From positions 1,116,001-1,180,000 of the forward strand of contig NC_021915.1 of the NCBI RefSeq assembly GCF_000442645.1: a DNA stretch of 64,000 bases, in the 5' to 3' direction. The DNA is from Corynebacterium maris DSM 45190. Lineage in GTDB: Bacteria > Actinomycetota > Actinomycetes > Mycobacteriales > Mycobacteriaceae. A program made the translations under genes and the position numbers. The notes under the pieces were generated by a model that saw only the letters and a list, made by a program, of their open reading frames with translations, was not told where the DNA came from and made no database searches. Positions 25,966 to 33,509 of the stretch are shown piece after piece. Positions within the stretch are counted from its first letter, which is position 1. Every line of letters starts with the position of its first letter.

Positions 25966-27113
25966 ACCTTGAGAGGTTGGATCTGCGCGCCGGGACGATC
26001 ACCCAGGTCATCGGACAGTCCGGGTCTGGGCTGAGCCGGCTGGCGGAACAGCTGCGAGGAAAACACCCCGGTGCGGTGGTGGTCATCCAGGACGCGCTGG
26101 CCCACATCACCTTCCTGCGTCGCACCGTCGCCGAGGAGGTCGCCTTCGGGCTGGAACAGCGTGGCACAGACCGCGCGGAGATGCGGCGCCGTGTCCACGC
26201 CGTGCTCACTGCTCTGCGCCTGGATCATCTGGCCAAGTGCGATCCGACAAAACTGTCCGGCGGGCAGAGTAAACGGCTGGCCGTGGCCGCCGTGATGGTG
26301 CTGGAACCCGAGGTGTTGATCCTCGATGACTCCTTTGCGGGGCTGGACGCTGGCTCGGCGGAGGCGTTGGTGCGGGCGCTTACCGGATACAGCGGGGCAG
26401 TGGTCGTGCTGGGCAACCGAGCACAAGATCTGCCGGGGGAGGTGTTCACGCTTATCGACGGATCGTTGATTCCTGGACTGCCGGGGCCTGCGAAGGTTGC
26501 GTTGCCGGAGCCGGTACGAGGCGCGTTCGGTGAAGTGATTGAGCTTGGGGAGGTGGTTGGTGATCGGGGTGGACGACGGGCCAGGTGGTGGCGCTTTGGT
26601 GGGGAGAAGGTGCCGGAGTTCACCGTCGGACCGGTGGATCTGTCGCTGCGACGAGGCGAGGTGCTGTGGTTGCAGGGAGCAAACGGTTCCGGCAAGACGA
26701 CGCTACTGCGCGCGATCGCCGGGTTGGACGGGGCCCCGGCACCGCAGCCCGGGGTGTCGCTGATGTTGCAACGACCGGAGGACCAGGTGGTCAACCCCAC
26801 GGTGGGGGAGTTCGTCGGTGACGCCGATGCCGTGGAGAAACTGGGGCTAGACGCGGAGGAACACCCGCTGGACCTGCCGGCGGCGAAGCTACGGCTGGCG
26901 CAGGCTGCTTTCGTGTTCGCCCAGGGGCGTGCGGTGGTGCTGCTGGATGAGCCCGACGTTGGGCTCGATGATTCTGCACGTGCAGAATTTCACGCAATGC
27001 TTGCCAATGCCTTGCGCGCCGGGAGGGCGGTGGTGATGACCTGCCATGATCCAGGATTTATGGGGGAGGTAGGGGAGTATGGGGTGGTGGAGATGCGTGT
27101 ACTTGCGGAGTAA
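25953..27113 (+). CDS. ECF transporter ATPase with two fused, complementary half-sites
   Basis: 386 residues from ATG 25953, inside the end of the T gene. Domain 1: Walker A GQSGSGLS (21-28) has Leu27 in place of Lys, LSGGQSKR (101-108) is intact, Walker B VLILDD (121-126) has Asp instead of the catalytic Glu, and the H-switch His is missing (VVLGNRAQDL). Domain 2: Walker A GANGSGKT (242-249), Q-loop Gln273, Walker B VVLLDE (328-333) and His365 are intact, but the signature is lost (LPAAKLRLAQ, 308-317). One composite site (domain 2 Walker motifs plus domain 1 LSGGQ) should hydrolyse ATP; the other should not. Energises the ECF importer in the membrane. An 18-bp palindrome at 26971-26988 lies inside the gene. 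Confidence 0.88.
   Translation: MAELNLERLDLRAGTITQVIGQSGSGLSRLAEQLRGKHPGAVVVIQDALAHITFLRRTVAEEVAFGLEQRGTDRAEMRRRVHAVLTALRLDHLAKCDPTKLSGGQSKRLAVAAVMVLEPEVLILDDSFAGLDAGSAEALVRALTGYSGAVVVLGNRAQDLPGEVFTLIDGSLIPGLPGPAKVALPEPVRGAFGEVIELGEVVGDRGGRRARWWRFGGEKVPEFTVGPVDLSLRRGEVLWLQGANGSGKTTLLRAIAGLDGAPAPQPGVSLMLQRPEDQVVNPTVGEFVGDADAVEKLGLDAEEHPLDLPAAKLRLAQAAFVFAQGRAVVLLDEPDVGLDDSARAEFHAMLANALRAGRAVVMTCHDPGFMGEVGEYGVVEMRVLAE
26971..26988. repeat. 18-bp palindrome inside the ATPase gene
   Basis: ATTCTGCACGTGCAGAAT is a perfect palindrome; with the next three bases (TTC) it is identical over 21 bases to the core of the palindrome at 27131-27160, 143 bases further on. Here it codes for DSARAEF. Confidence 0.85.
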
Positions 27114-27130
27114 TGAGCGCGGAACCTGTT

Positions 27131-27160
27131 CCAGAAATTCTGCACGTGCAGAATTTCTGG
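27131..27160. repeat. 30-bp perfect palindrome between convergent genes
   Basis: CCAGAAATTCTGCAC (27131-27145) is followed directly by its exact complement GTGCAGAATTTCTGG (27146-27160), with no loop bases. GGAAC-CT-GTTCC (27121-27132) overlaps its left edge. It lies between the stop codons of the ECF ATPase and the helicase. It could fold as a cruciform/hairpin and act as a terminator, but neither side carries a run of T; an operator or protein-binding repeat is equally possible. See the second copy at 26971. Confidence 0.85.
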
Positions 27161-27192
27161 GGCTTAAGAGTGAGGATCAATCGGTTAAGTAT

Positions 27193-30100
27193 CTACACCA
27201 CAGCGCGTCCTTGTAGATAAAGATCGCGAGGCATAGCGCGTTTTAGCTTCCACTCGAGTTGGATTGGTTTCTCACCTCGGTGAGCGAGGTAATCTATGGT
27301 GCCGAGCAGAGTATAAGGGGCGGTGGCGCCAATACTATTGAGCTTGCCCAGTCGTACGGCAAGAAGTATTTCAGACTCCAATTCCTGGTGATGAATGTAA
27401 CGTTGCCCGGTAGCTGAAGACAGTGTCGTGCTCGACTGAGACTCCCAATGAAAGCGGTCAGGCGTAATCGGATAGTCCTGGTAACTGGTGGTTGATGAGA
27501 AGCTGTCGTCGTTTTTATCTAGCGTGACGAGGAAAAGATCTAGATTAGCTTCTTCGTAGTATTTCACGCCTTCGCGGAATAGGTTGATTGCTGAGGGCAA
27601 CGCCTCGTCGCTAATCGCCCCGACCAGTTCAGCGCGAGCATATTCCGCGTGAGTATAAAGCACTCTATGCCCAGCCGATGAAGGAACCGGACCGGGAATG
27701 CGACGCGAAGAATTGACTCGGTACTGCAGAAGTTGATTAAGTTCCCAGAATATTACCGGGCACTTCCGCAGAGTATTGATCCCGTCTGCGAAACTGCTCG
27801 GTACGTTTTCTTTAACGTTACTCCAAAACATAAGACAGAGCATGCGGCTGAATGCTTGGTCTTGTGCGGACAAGCTTTCGTAATCAGGTCCTTCTGGATC
27901 GGTGAGGCGAGTGTAAGCCTCTGCCCGGATTGGATCGTTAACATGGATGAAACTACGTAAGCGCTTGATGAGACGTTTTTCAAGTGCTGGATCTGCAGTG
28001 TTTGGTTCAAGTAATCCAACTTCGCGGAGTAATACCGCCCAGCTGGTATCCGCCGAACGGTAAATATCTTCTACCGCCACACCAGTATTGCGCAAGAATT
28101 TTCCTAGATCAGTCGTCTTTTCATTGCTAATTAAAGTTTTGAGCTTTCGACGGCTGCTGTTGGAAACTTTCCGAATGTTTTTAAGAACCTGATCCTGTGC
28201 TACCTGATCAAGCTGGATGCTTGTTCCCGGAGGAAGTTGTGGGAACTCCTCCTGGACAGCATCGATCAAGTATTTCCCCCGTTTACCTGTCAGGGCGGCG
28301 TATTTTTCTTGAAAGTTAAATTGCTCATGTTGCTGTCCAATGAAATCAAAGACGGCGCAGACATCTTTTCCGTGTGAAAGCCGTAAGCCGCGTCCTAGCT
28401 GTTGGACGAAAATTGTGGGACTTTGAGTAGGGCGGAGCAATAAAATGGTATTGGCTTCAGGGATATCAATACCCTCATTAAAAACATCGACAGAGAAAAT
28501 CACTTTGATTTTCCCATCACGAAGATGAGAGAGAGCCGTTTTTCTATCATGCACGGATGTGTTGCCCGATACGGCTGCGGCGGGGACCCCGAATGCATTG
28601 AATCGCGCCGCCATGTATTCTGCATGTGAGACACTTACGCAGAACCCTAAGGCTTTCATGACATCCATGTCGAAAATTCTTTTATCAATCTCTCTAAGAA
28701 TGAACTTGATTCGACGGTCGCCAGCTTTGATGTAGAAATCGCCAAGTTCCGATAGTTGATAGTCTTTAGAACTTCTGCTCCACCTAATGCCACTTAAGTC
28801 AGTGTCATCATTGATGCCGAAATAGTGCATTGGCGTAAGTAGCTGCAGCTGCAGGGCATCCCACAGGCGGAGCTCGTAGGCAACACGGTAGTCAAAGAAA
28901 GATTCAACATTCAGACCGTCCCCACGTTCAGGCGTAGCTGTGAGACCTAAGAGTTCTTGGGGGCGAAGATGAGATATTAAACGCTTGTATGATGCTGCTT
29001 CAGCATGATGAAATTCGTCGATCACGATGACCTCGAAATGATCAGCCGGTAATCCTGCTAGTCGTTTACCACTGAGCGATTGGATGCTGGCAAAAACATG
29101 TTTCCATTGACGAGGGGTATCGCCTCCGACGAGTAGCTCACCAAAATCTGGCTCTTTGAGTACTTCTCGGTAGGTACGTAGCGCTTGCTCCAGAATTTCT
29201 TTTCGATGCGCGACAAATAGGAATGAAGGAAGAACATTATCATTGGCTCGAACAAGTCGCTGATAGTCCAGCGCCGCCACCACCGTCTTCCCTGTGCCAG
29301 TCGCAGCTACGAGTAAGTTCTTGTGACGATCATGAACAGTACGCTCAGCGTCTAAAGCCTCAAGCATGGCCTCTTGATAAGGATAAGGGCGTACCTCGAG
29401 GGAGCTTAGTTTCACCTGCATCCCATTACCGGACCAGCTCGCACTATCCAGGGCATCTTCAAGAAGCTGCATGTCATCTCTGGGGTCGAAGGGGCCAAAG
29501 TGAGGATCATTCCAATAAGTATCGAATGTTGCAGTGAACTTCGAAATAACCGCAGGAGTAAGAAGCTTGGAGGTGCGAACATTCCACTCAATGCCATCCA
29601 CCAGAGCAGAATTCGATAAATTGGAGCTACCAATAAAGGCAGTATCGAAGCCGGAGTTGCGGCGAAACAGCCATGCTTTGGCATGAAGTCTTGTGGTCTT
29701 GGATTCATAGCCGACATGAACCTCAGCACCATATACTTCGACCAAACGTCGTAAAGCTTCCGAATCAGTAGCGCCGCAGTATGTGGACGTAATAACACGA
29801 AGAGGAATCCCGCGTTGCTTGAGGTCTATCAGCTCTTTATGAAGAACAGAGATACCGCTATTCTTAATAAAAGCGCACAACAGGTCAACCGAGTCGGCGG
29901 TTTTTAATTCGCGCTGCAGTTCGTGAGCGAAGTTAGCTTCGTTCGGTGCATTAGTGAGCAGAGCAGCGCTGTTGAGCGGCAAATCTGGTAGTGGGGGAGC
30001 GCCGGTTGCGGTTGCTTTGTACACGGAATAGAGCAGCTCTTCATCATCAATGATGTCGTCTTCATCGAGGAGAGTAGCAAGCTGATTAATGAGATTGATG

Positions 30101-30327
30101 CGCTTTTCTGCAGAACGAGTCTTCCCTAGACGAGAGGTTAGGCGATTAGCAAACTGGTAGGACAATGCAGAAATATAACGTTCGCGAGCGTCTTCGTCGC
30201 TCCCCGAAATTGTTCCGAAATCCGCAGCAGGATCGGCTTCTCGGCGCGCATCCATGCGTTCACGAATGCGTTGGGTGATGGGAGTTTCGTAAGCGCCAAA
30301 GGGAAGCGCAGCATCGTCAGACATCAT
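27193..30327 (-). CDS. PLD-nuclease / SF2 helicase / DUF3427 protein
   Basis: 1044 residues from ATG 30327 (ATG 30324 also possible). Order: helical N-terminus (1-120); phospholipase D-like nuclease domain (about 125-260) with TTRLHAKAWLF and FIGSSNLSNSAL; SF2 helicase (about 305-680) with Walker A VAATGTGKT, DEFHHAEA (DEFH box), LGLTATPERGDG, FSVDVFNEGIDIP and QLGRGLRLS; and a C-terminal DUF3427 region (about 760-1044) ending in YLAHRGEKPIQLEWKLKRA. A single HxK motif suggests dimerisation for nuclease activity. The gene is about 45-48 percent GC by eye, against about 65 percent around it, so it was probably acquired recently. Domain content points to DNA or RNA cleavage coupled to translocation, as in defence proteins. 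Follows the NUDIX gene after 42 bases, probably one operon. Confidence 0.9.
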   Translation of the reverse strand: MMSDDAALPFGAYETPITQRIRERMDARREADPAADFGTISGSDEDARERYISALSYQFANRLTSRLGKTRSAEKRINLINQLATLLDEDDIIDDEELLYSVYKATATGAPPLPDLPLNSAALLTNAPNEANFAHELQRELKTADSVDLLCAFIKNSGISVLHKELIDLKQRGIPLRVITSTYCGATDSEALRRLVEVYGAEVHVGYESKTTRLHAKAWLFRRNSGFDTAFIGSSNLSNSALVDGIEWNVRTSKLLTPAVISKFTATFDTYWNDPHFGPFDPRDDMQLLEDALDSASWSGNGMQVKLSSLEVRPYPYQEAMLEALDAERTVHDRHKNLLVAATGTGKTVVAALDYQRLVRANDNVLPSFLFVAHRKEILEQALRTYREVLKEPDFGELLVGGDTPRQWKHVFASIQSLSGKRLAGLPADHFEVIVIDEFHHAEAASYKRLISHLRPQELLGLTATPERGDGLNVESFFDYRVAYELRLWDALQLQLLTPMHYFGINDDTDLSGIRWSRSSKDYQLSELGDFYIKAGDRRIKFILREIDKRIFDMDVMKALGFCVSVSHAEYMAARFNAFGVPAAAVSGNTSVHDRKTALSHLRDGKIKVIFSVDVFNEGIDIPEANTILLLRPTQSPTIFVQQLGRGLRLSHGKDVCAVFDFIGQQHEQFNFQEKYAALTGKRGKYLIDAVQEEFPQLPPGTSIQLDQVAQDQVLKNIRKVSNSSRRKLKTLISNEKTTDLGKFLRNTGVAVEDIYRSADTSWAVLLREVGLLEPNTADPALEKRLIKRLRSFIHVNDPIRAEAYTRLTDPEGPDYESLSAQDQAFSRMLCLMFWSNVKENVPSSFADGINTLRKCPVIFWELNQLLQYRVNSSRRIPGPVPSSAGHRVLYTHAEYARAELVGAISDEALPSAINLFREGVKYYEEANLDLFLVTLDKNDDSFSSTTSYQDYPITPDRFHWESQSSTTLSSATGQRYIHHQELESEILLAVRLGKLNSIGATAPYTLLGTIDYLAHRGEKPIQLEWKLKRAMPRDLYLQGRAVV

Positions 30328-30369
30328 GTAACCAACTTATGGGTGTGGTCTGGCTCATGCTTCATGGGG

Positions 30370-30777
30370 TTAGCTCAATTGGTGGATGATGAGCTCGACT
30401 GCCGGGATGTCGGCAGGAGCCCACTCCACAGAGACGAGGTCGTTCGTAGAGAGCCACCGGGCTTCGGTGTGCTCGGTGAGGGTAGGGCGAGTGTCGTGAA
30501 GCGTGGACCAATATGTGGTTAGGCGCACGATGCCAAAATCATAAGCATATTCAGTGGTGGTCACCTCGTTGCCTACGGAGATAGTACACTGCAGTTCTTC
30601 TTCAATTTCCCGCACGAGCGCATCATGTGCTGATTCGCCGATTTCGATTTTACCGCCGGGAAATTCCCAATATCCTGCCATTGGTTTTCCTGGCCCGCGT
30701 CGAGTGGCAAAAATTCGAGGACCGTCGCCATTATTTTCCGTAATGACGGCTCCGACTACGTTTATTATCTTCGCCAC
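30370..30777 (-). CDS. NUDIX hydrolase (MutT-like nucleotide pyrophosphohydrolase)
   Basis: 135 residues, GTG start at 30777 with AAGGAAG four bases upstream. The Nudix box is GKIEIGESAHDALVREIEEELQ (residues about 42-63): G-x5-E-x7-REUxEE is intact, with Gln where Gly is usual near its end. The N-terminus (IINVVGAVITENNG, IFATRRGPGKPMAGYWEFPG) matches MutT-type (deoxy)nucleoside triphosphate pyrophosphohydrolases. It could cleanse oxidised nucleotides or act on a nucleotide signal. AT-rich like the helicase downstream, with which it probably forms a two-gene unit with its own promoter (TACACT at 30813-30818). The pairing of NUDIX enzyme and helicase-nuclease is the main hint to a joint function. 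Confidence 0.9.
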   Translation of the reverse strand: MAKIINVVGAVITENNGDGPRIFATRRGPGKPMAGYWEFPGGKIEIGESAHDALVREIEEELQCTISVGNEVTTTEYAYDFGIVRLTTYWSTLHDTRPTLTEHTEARWLSTNDLVSVEWAPADIPAVELIIHQLS

Positions 30778-30812
30778 GAACTTCCTTAATTTACTCGCTG
30801 ATGCTTTGCCTA

Positions 30813-30818
30813 AGTGTA
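30813..30818 (-). promoter_or_regulatory. Possible -10 box of the NUDIX-helicase unit
   Basis: Minus-strand TACACT (TAnnnT) lies about 36 bases before the NUDIX start codon, within the short gap after the hutG start-distal end. No convincing -35 element. It would let the AT-rich pair be expressed independently of hutG. Confidence 0.35.
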
Positions 30819-30837
30819 GGAGAGCTGCAGCATAGAG

Positions 30838-31779
30838 TTAGTTCGTCCCCAAGTACCCCTCCGCAATCTCATGCACCAACCTCGCCGCCACTCGTGCCGT
30901 GCGGTTGTCTACGTCCAGTTCAGGGTTGAGCTCCACTACGTCCACCAAAGAAAGCCTGCCGGTCCGGGCCAACGCCACACAGATGGCACGAATATGTGCC
31001 AGCGGCACGCCCACGGCGGCCGGCGAGCTGACGCCTGGGGCGATGGCGGCGGACAGCACGTCCAAGTCGATAGTCAGGTGGATGTGCGGCTGATCTTCAA
31101 CGAGCTGCAATGCCAGCTCAGCGGCGCGAGCGGGGGACAGCTCCGCCAGCTGGTCGTCGGTGGTGATGTGGACTCCGAGTTCACGGGCGGAGTCGAAGAG
31201 GAAGCGGGTGTTGTTCGGCGGAGAAACCCCCAGCACGGAGTAGCGGAATTGTTCTCCGACGAGTTCGGCTACCTGGCGGAAGGGGGTTCCGTTGGTGGGC
31301 TCGTCCATGTCGCGCAGGTCGATGTGGGCGTCGAGGTTGATGATCGCCGGTGAGGTGTCTCCCAGCGCCTCATAGACGCCCCGGTGCGAGCCGAAGCCGG
31401 CTTCGTGGCCGCCACCGAGGACGATGGGGAGGTGGCCGGACTTCGATAGGCGGGCCACCGCCGCGGCGAGCTCGACGTGTCCGCGGTCCAGGTCGTGGTT
31501 CGTGACGGGGATGTCGCCGGCGTCGTAACGGGGGTGCTCGTCGTGTACGGCGGCGCCGGCCACGCTCTGCCGGATGGCGTCGGGCCCGCCGTCGGCGCCG
31601 GGTCGGCCATGGTTACGGCGGATGCCTTCGTCAGAGGCGAAGCCGAGCAGCGCGACGCCGGGCGGGGCGCCTTCAGGCTCGGGGAGCGGTCGGATGGTGG
31701 AGTGCCACAGGGCGTGCTGGGGGTTGGGGCCGTCGGTGCGGCCGGTCCACGTGTCGGGGAGCGTGTCGTTGAAGGTCAT
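30838..31779 (-). CDS. hutG: Formimidoylglutamase / agmatinase-type ureohydrolase
   Basis: 313 residues. The manganese-binding motifs of the arginase family are present: LGGGHEAGFG (about 118-127), INLDAHIDLRD (about 149-159) and LTIDLDVLSAAIAPGVSSPAAVG (about 237-259). The N-terminus NPQHALWHSTIRPL and the overall pattern resemble HutG (formimidoylglutamase of histidine degradation) more than agmatinase. No hutH, hutU or hutI lies in the window, so the pathway role is inferred from family only; a ProY/HutT-like permease gene lies 2 kb further on. GTG/ATG context at 31779 is ordinary. The AT-rich NUDIX-helicase pair is inserted directly downstream. Confidence 0.8.
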   Translation of the reverse strand: MTFNDTLPDTWTGRTDGPNPQHALWHSTIRPLPEPEGAPPGVALLGFASDEGIRRNHGRPGADGGPDAIRQSVAGAAVHDEHPRYDAGDIPVTNHDLDRGHVELAAAVARLSKSGHLPIVLGGGHEAGFGSHRGVYEALGDTSPAIINLDAHIDLRDMDEPTNGTPFRQVAELVGEQFRYSVLGVSPPNNTRFLFDSARELGVHITTDDQLAELSPARAAELALQLVEDQPHIHLTIDLDVLSAAIAPGVSSPAAVGVPLAHIRAICVALARTGRLSLVDVVELNPELDVDNRTARVAARLVHEIAEGYLGTN

Positions 31780-31868
31780 GTGTTCAGGCTATGAACAATG
31801 ACCCCGGTTGCGGGCCAGTGTTGAGTAATCCCCGCCCTGAACTGCGCGGATTTTTCATGCAGCGACGC

Positions 31869-32225
31869 TTAGCGCTCGCCGACGTACGCGATCGCGTCGA
31901 TCTCCACGGTCGCGCCGTAAGGCAGGGCCGACGCTTCCACGAAAGTGCGCGCTGGGCGAGCCTGCGCGAAATGCTCCTCGAACTGCTCGTTGGCCTCTTC
32001 CCGCAGGGAGAGGTCGGTGACGAAGTAGGTCAGCTTCACCACGTCGTCGACCGTGCCGTCAGCGGTAGCCAGTCGCTCAGTCATCCGGGCGAGAGCGGCG
32101 TCGAGGGCTTCCCGGCGCCCGCTCACCGGCTCATAGTTTTTGTCCACGGACAGTGCGCCCGAGACGTAGATGTGATCGCCCACGCGCTTGGCCGGGCTGT
32201 ACGGGTGGTCGGAAGAGACGGACAT
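31869..32225 (-). CDS. RidA-family protein (YjgF/YER057c/UK114)
   Basis: 118 residues, the normal size of the Rid trimer subunit. Family motifs: YSPAKRVGDHIYVSGALSVD, a DVVKLTYFVTDL strand-helix, and the C-terminal RPARTFVEASALPYGATVEIDAIAYV, which includes the Arg and the P-x-GA-xVEI-A block. RidA proteins hydrolyse reactive enamine/imine intermediates from amino acid metabolism. The otherwise conserved Cys/Arg active site is only partly matched, since R is present in RPARTF. It is encoded on the same strand as hutG, about 90 bases before it, and might share an amino acid degradation context. Confidence 0.88.
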   Translation of the reverse strand: MSVSSDHPYSPAKRVGDHIYVSGALSVDKNYEPVSGRREALDAALARMTERLATADGTVDDVVKLTYFVTDLSLREEANEQFEEHFAQARPARTFVEASALPYGATVEIDAIAYVGER

Positions 32226-32293
32226 GACTGAACCTTTCCTCTGGTGGGGGATGTGGCCCCAGTTAACCAGGGATGTAAGAACCGGGCAGCAGG

Positions 32294-33352
32294 TTAACGG
32301 GCCCCGGAGGTGAAGGCCCCGTCCGCGACTGTCGTCCGGGCATCGCCGTTGACCGTCTCGAAGGTGACGTCGTCCAGCTGAGAAAACCTGGTGCCGTGAA
32401 TGGTCACCGACTCACCCGGGCGCAGTCGTTTGCCGTCGGTCAGAGACAGGGACGAACTCGCGTGAAAGGGGCGGAAGGTTCCGTCGTCGTCCAAGTGGAA
32501 AGAATTGAACTGCTCTTCCTGGCCGGTGAGCTCGCTTTGGCCGGAGAGAGGGGGATCAAAGAGCGTGGCGCAGTAGACGCCGTTTCCCGAGTCAGCGGTG
32601 TTGATCAGACAGTTGACCCGGTCGTCGGCGGAAATGACGGTGAACGCCGTCGGACTGACGCGGAAGTCTTCGGGGTCGAGCTCCCCGCCGGACGCCTCCG
32701 TTCCCTCGGACGCGGTCCCGACGGCGGACCAGGACGTCGAGGAGAACTGGCCGTCCTCAATGCGAAAAGCGTGTTCGCCGTGGGAACCGGTGACGGTGGA
32801 CTCGTCCAGGTGCTCGAAGGTGACGCCGAGGACGGTGACGGTCTCACCCGGATTCAGCACGGCCCACGTGGTCGGCTGGCCTGGCATGTTTTCCTGATAC
32901 AGGGCGCGGGGGACGAAACCGGTGCTCGGTTGGAAGCGGATGGTGTTGGCCACGGCCATGTTGTTCGGATGAGTCGCCATCGGCGGGATCTCGGCTTCGA
33001 CCAGCACGTCGTTCGGGAAGGGGAAGTCGCAGTCCACCGTCGGGTTGTCTCCGGAGTCGCTTTCCCAGACGGTGCAGGTGGTGCCCTCGGCGAAGGTGAC
33101 CATGTAGCCGTAGGTGTCGGGGTGGAGGAAGCGTTCGGCGTCGACTTCGGTGAGCGCAGCTTGGTCGGGAAGCGTCGTCTCCGGTGACGTCTCTGATTCT
33201 GTGGTCGGTGCTGTCGTCGCAGTGCTGGTCTCCACGGTCGTCGGCGTGGGCGCCGCCGACGTCGGTTCGCTGTCGGTCCCGCCACACGCGGTGAGTGCCA
33301 GCGCGGTGGCGGCCGTCAGCGACAGCGCTGCGATGCGGGCGGCGGTCGACAT
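32294..33352 (-). CDS. Lipoprotein with an internal domain duplication
   Basis: 352 residues. Signal peptide with LTAC lipobox (Cys at about 23), then a Thr/Ser/Pro-rich linker to about residue 75. Two homologous segments of about 130 residues follow. Each has a Cys pair (TTCTVWESDSGDNPTVDC; VNCLINTADSGNGVYC) and ends in a matching block (LNPGETVTVLGVTFEHLDES and LRPGESVTIHGTRFSQLDDV). The fold appears beta-rich and disulfide-stabilised on the outer face of the membrane. I know no named family. It lies downstream of the ProY-like permease gene, separated by a terminator, so it is its own unit. Confidence 0.8.
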   Translation of the reverse strand: MSTAARIAALSLTAATALALTACGGTDSEPTSAAPTPTTVETSTATTAPTTESETSPETTLPDQAALTEVDAERFLHPDTYGYMVTFAEGTTCTVWESDSGDNPTVDCDFPFPNDVLVEAEIPPMATHPNNMAVANTIRFQPSTGFVPRALYQENMPGQPTTWAVLNPGETVTVLGVTFEHLDESTVTGSHGEHAFRIEDGQFSSTSWSAVGTASEGTEASGGELDPEDFRVSPTAFTVISADDRVNCLINTADSGNGVYCATLFDPPLSGQSELTGQEEQFNSFHLDDDGTFRPFHASSSLSLTDGKRLRPGESVTIHGTRFSQLDDVTFETVNGDARTTVADGAFTSGAR

Positions 33353-33439
33353 GGGGCTGACCTCTTTTCGGAGTTCTCTACGGTGCTATGAGTCTGAAAC
33401 GGCATGTTAAGGCACCGAGGAGGCGTCCGCTGGGGAAAC

Positions 33440-33487
33440 GACAAACCCGCCCCTCCCGTGCCCGCGTGAGCGGGTGGGGAGCGGGCG
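33440..33487 (-). terminator. Terminator after the ProY-like permease gene
   Basis: CCCGC (33446-33450) with GCGGG (33481-33485), CCTCCC with GGGTGG-type pairing, and an inner GCCCGC/GCGGGT stem (33460-33465/33470-33475) form a branched hairpin. On the minus strand it is followed by GTTTGTCG. Confidence 0.6.
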
Positions 33488-33509
33488 GGCGTCGATAAGC
33501 GGACAAGCC

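Noticed and set aside
27113..30837. Insertion-sequence or integrase-borne island around the helicase
   Set aside because: No transposase, integrase, terminal inverted repeats or direct repeats at both borders; the palindrome copy exists only on the left side.
30871..31353. Plus-strand ORF opposite hutG
   Set aside because: Antisense shadow with no start signal; hutG motifs are complete on the minus strand.
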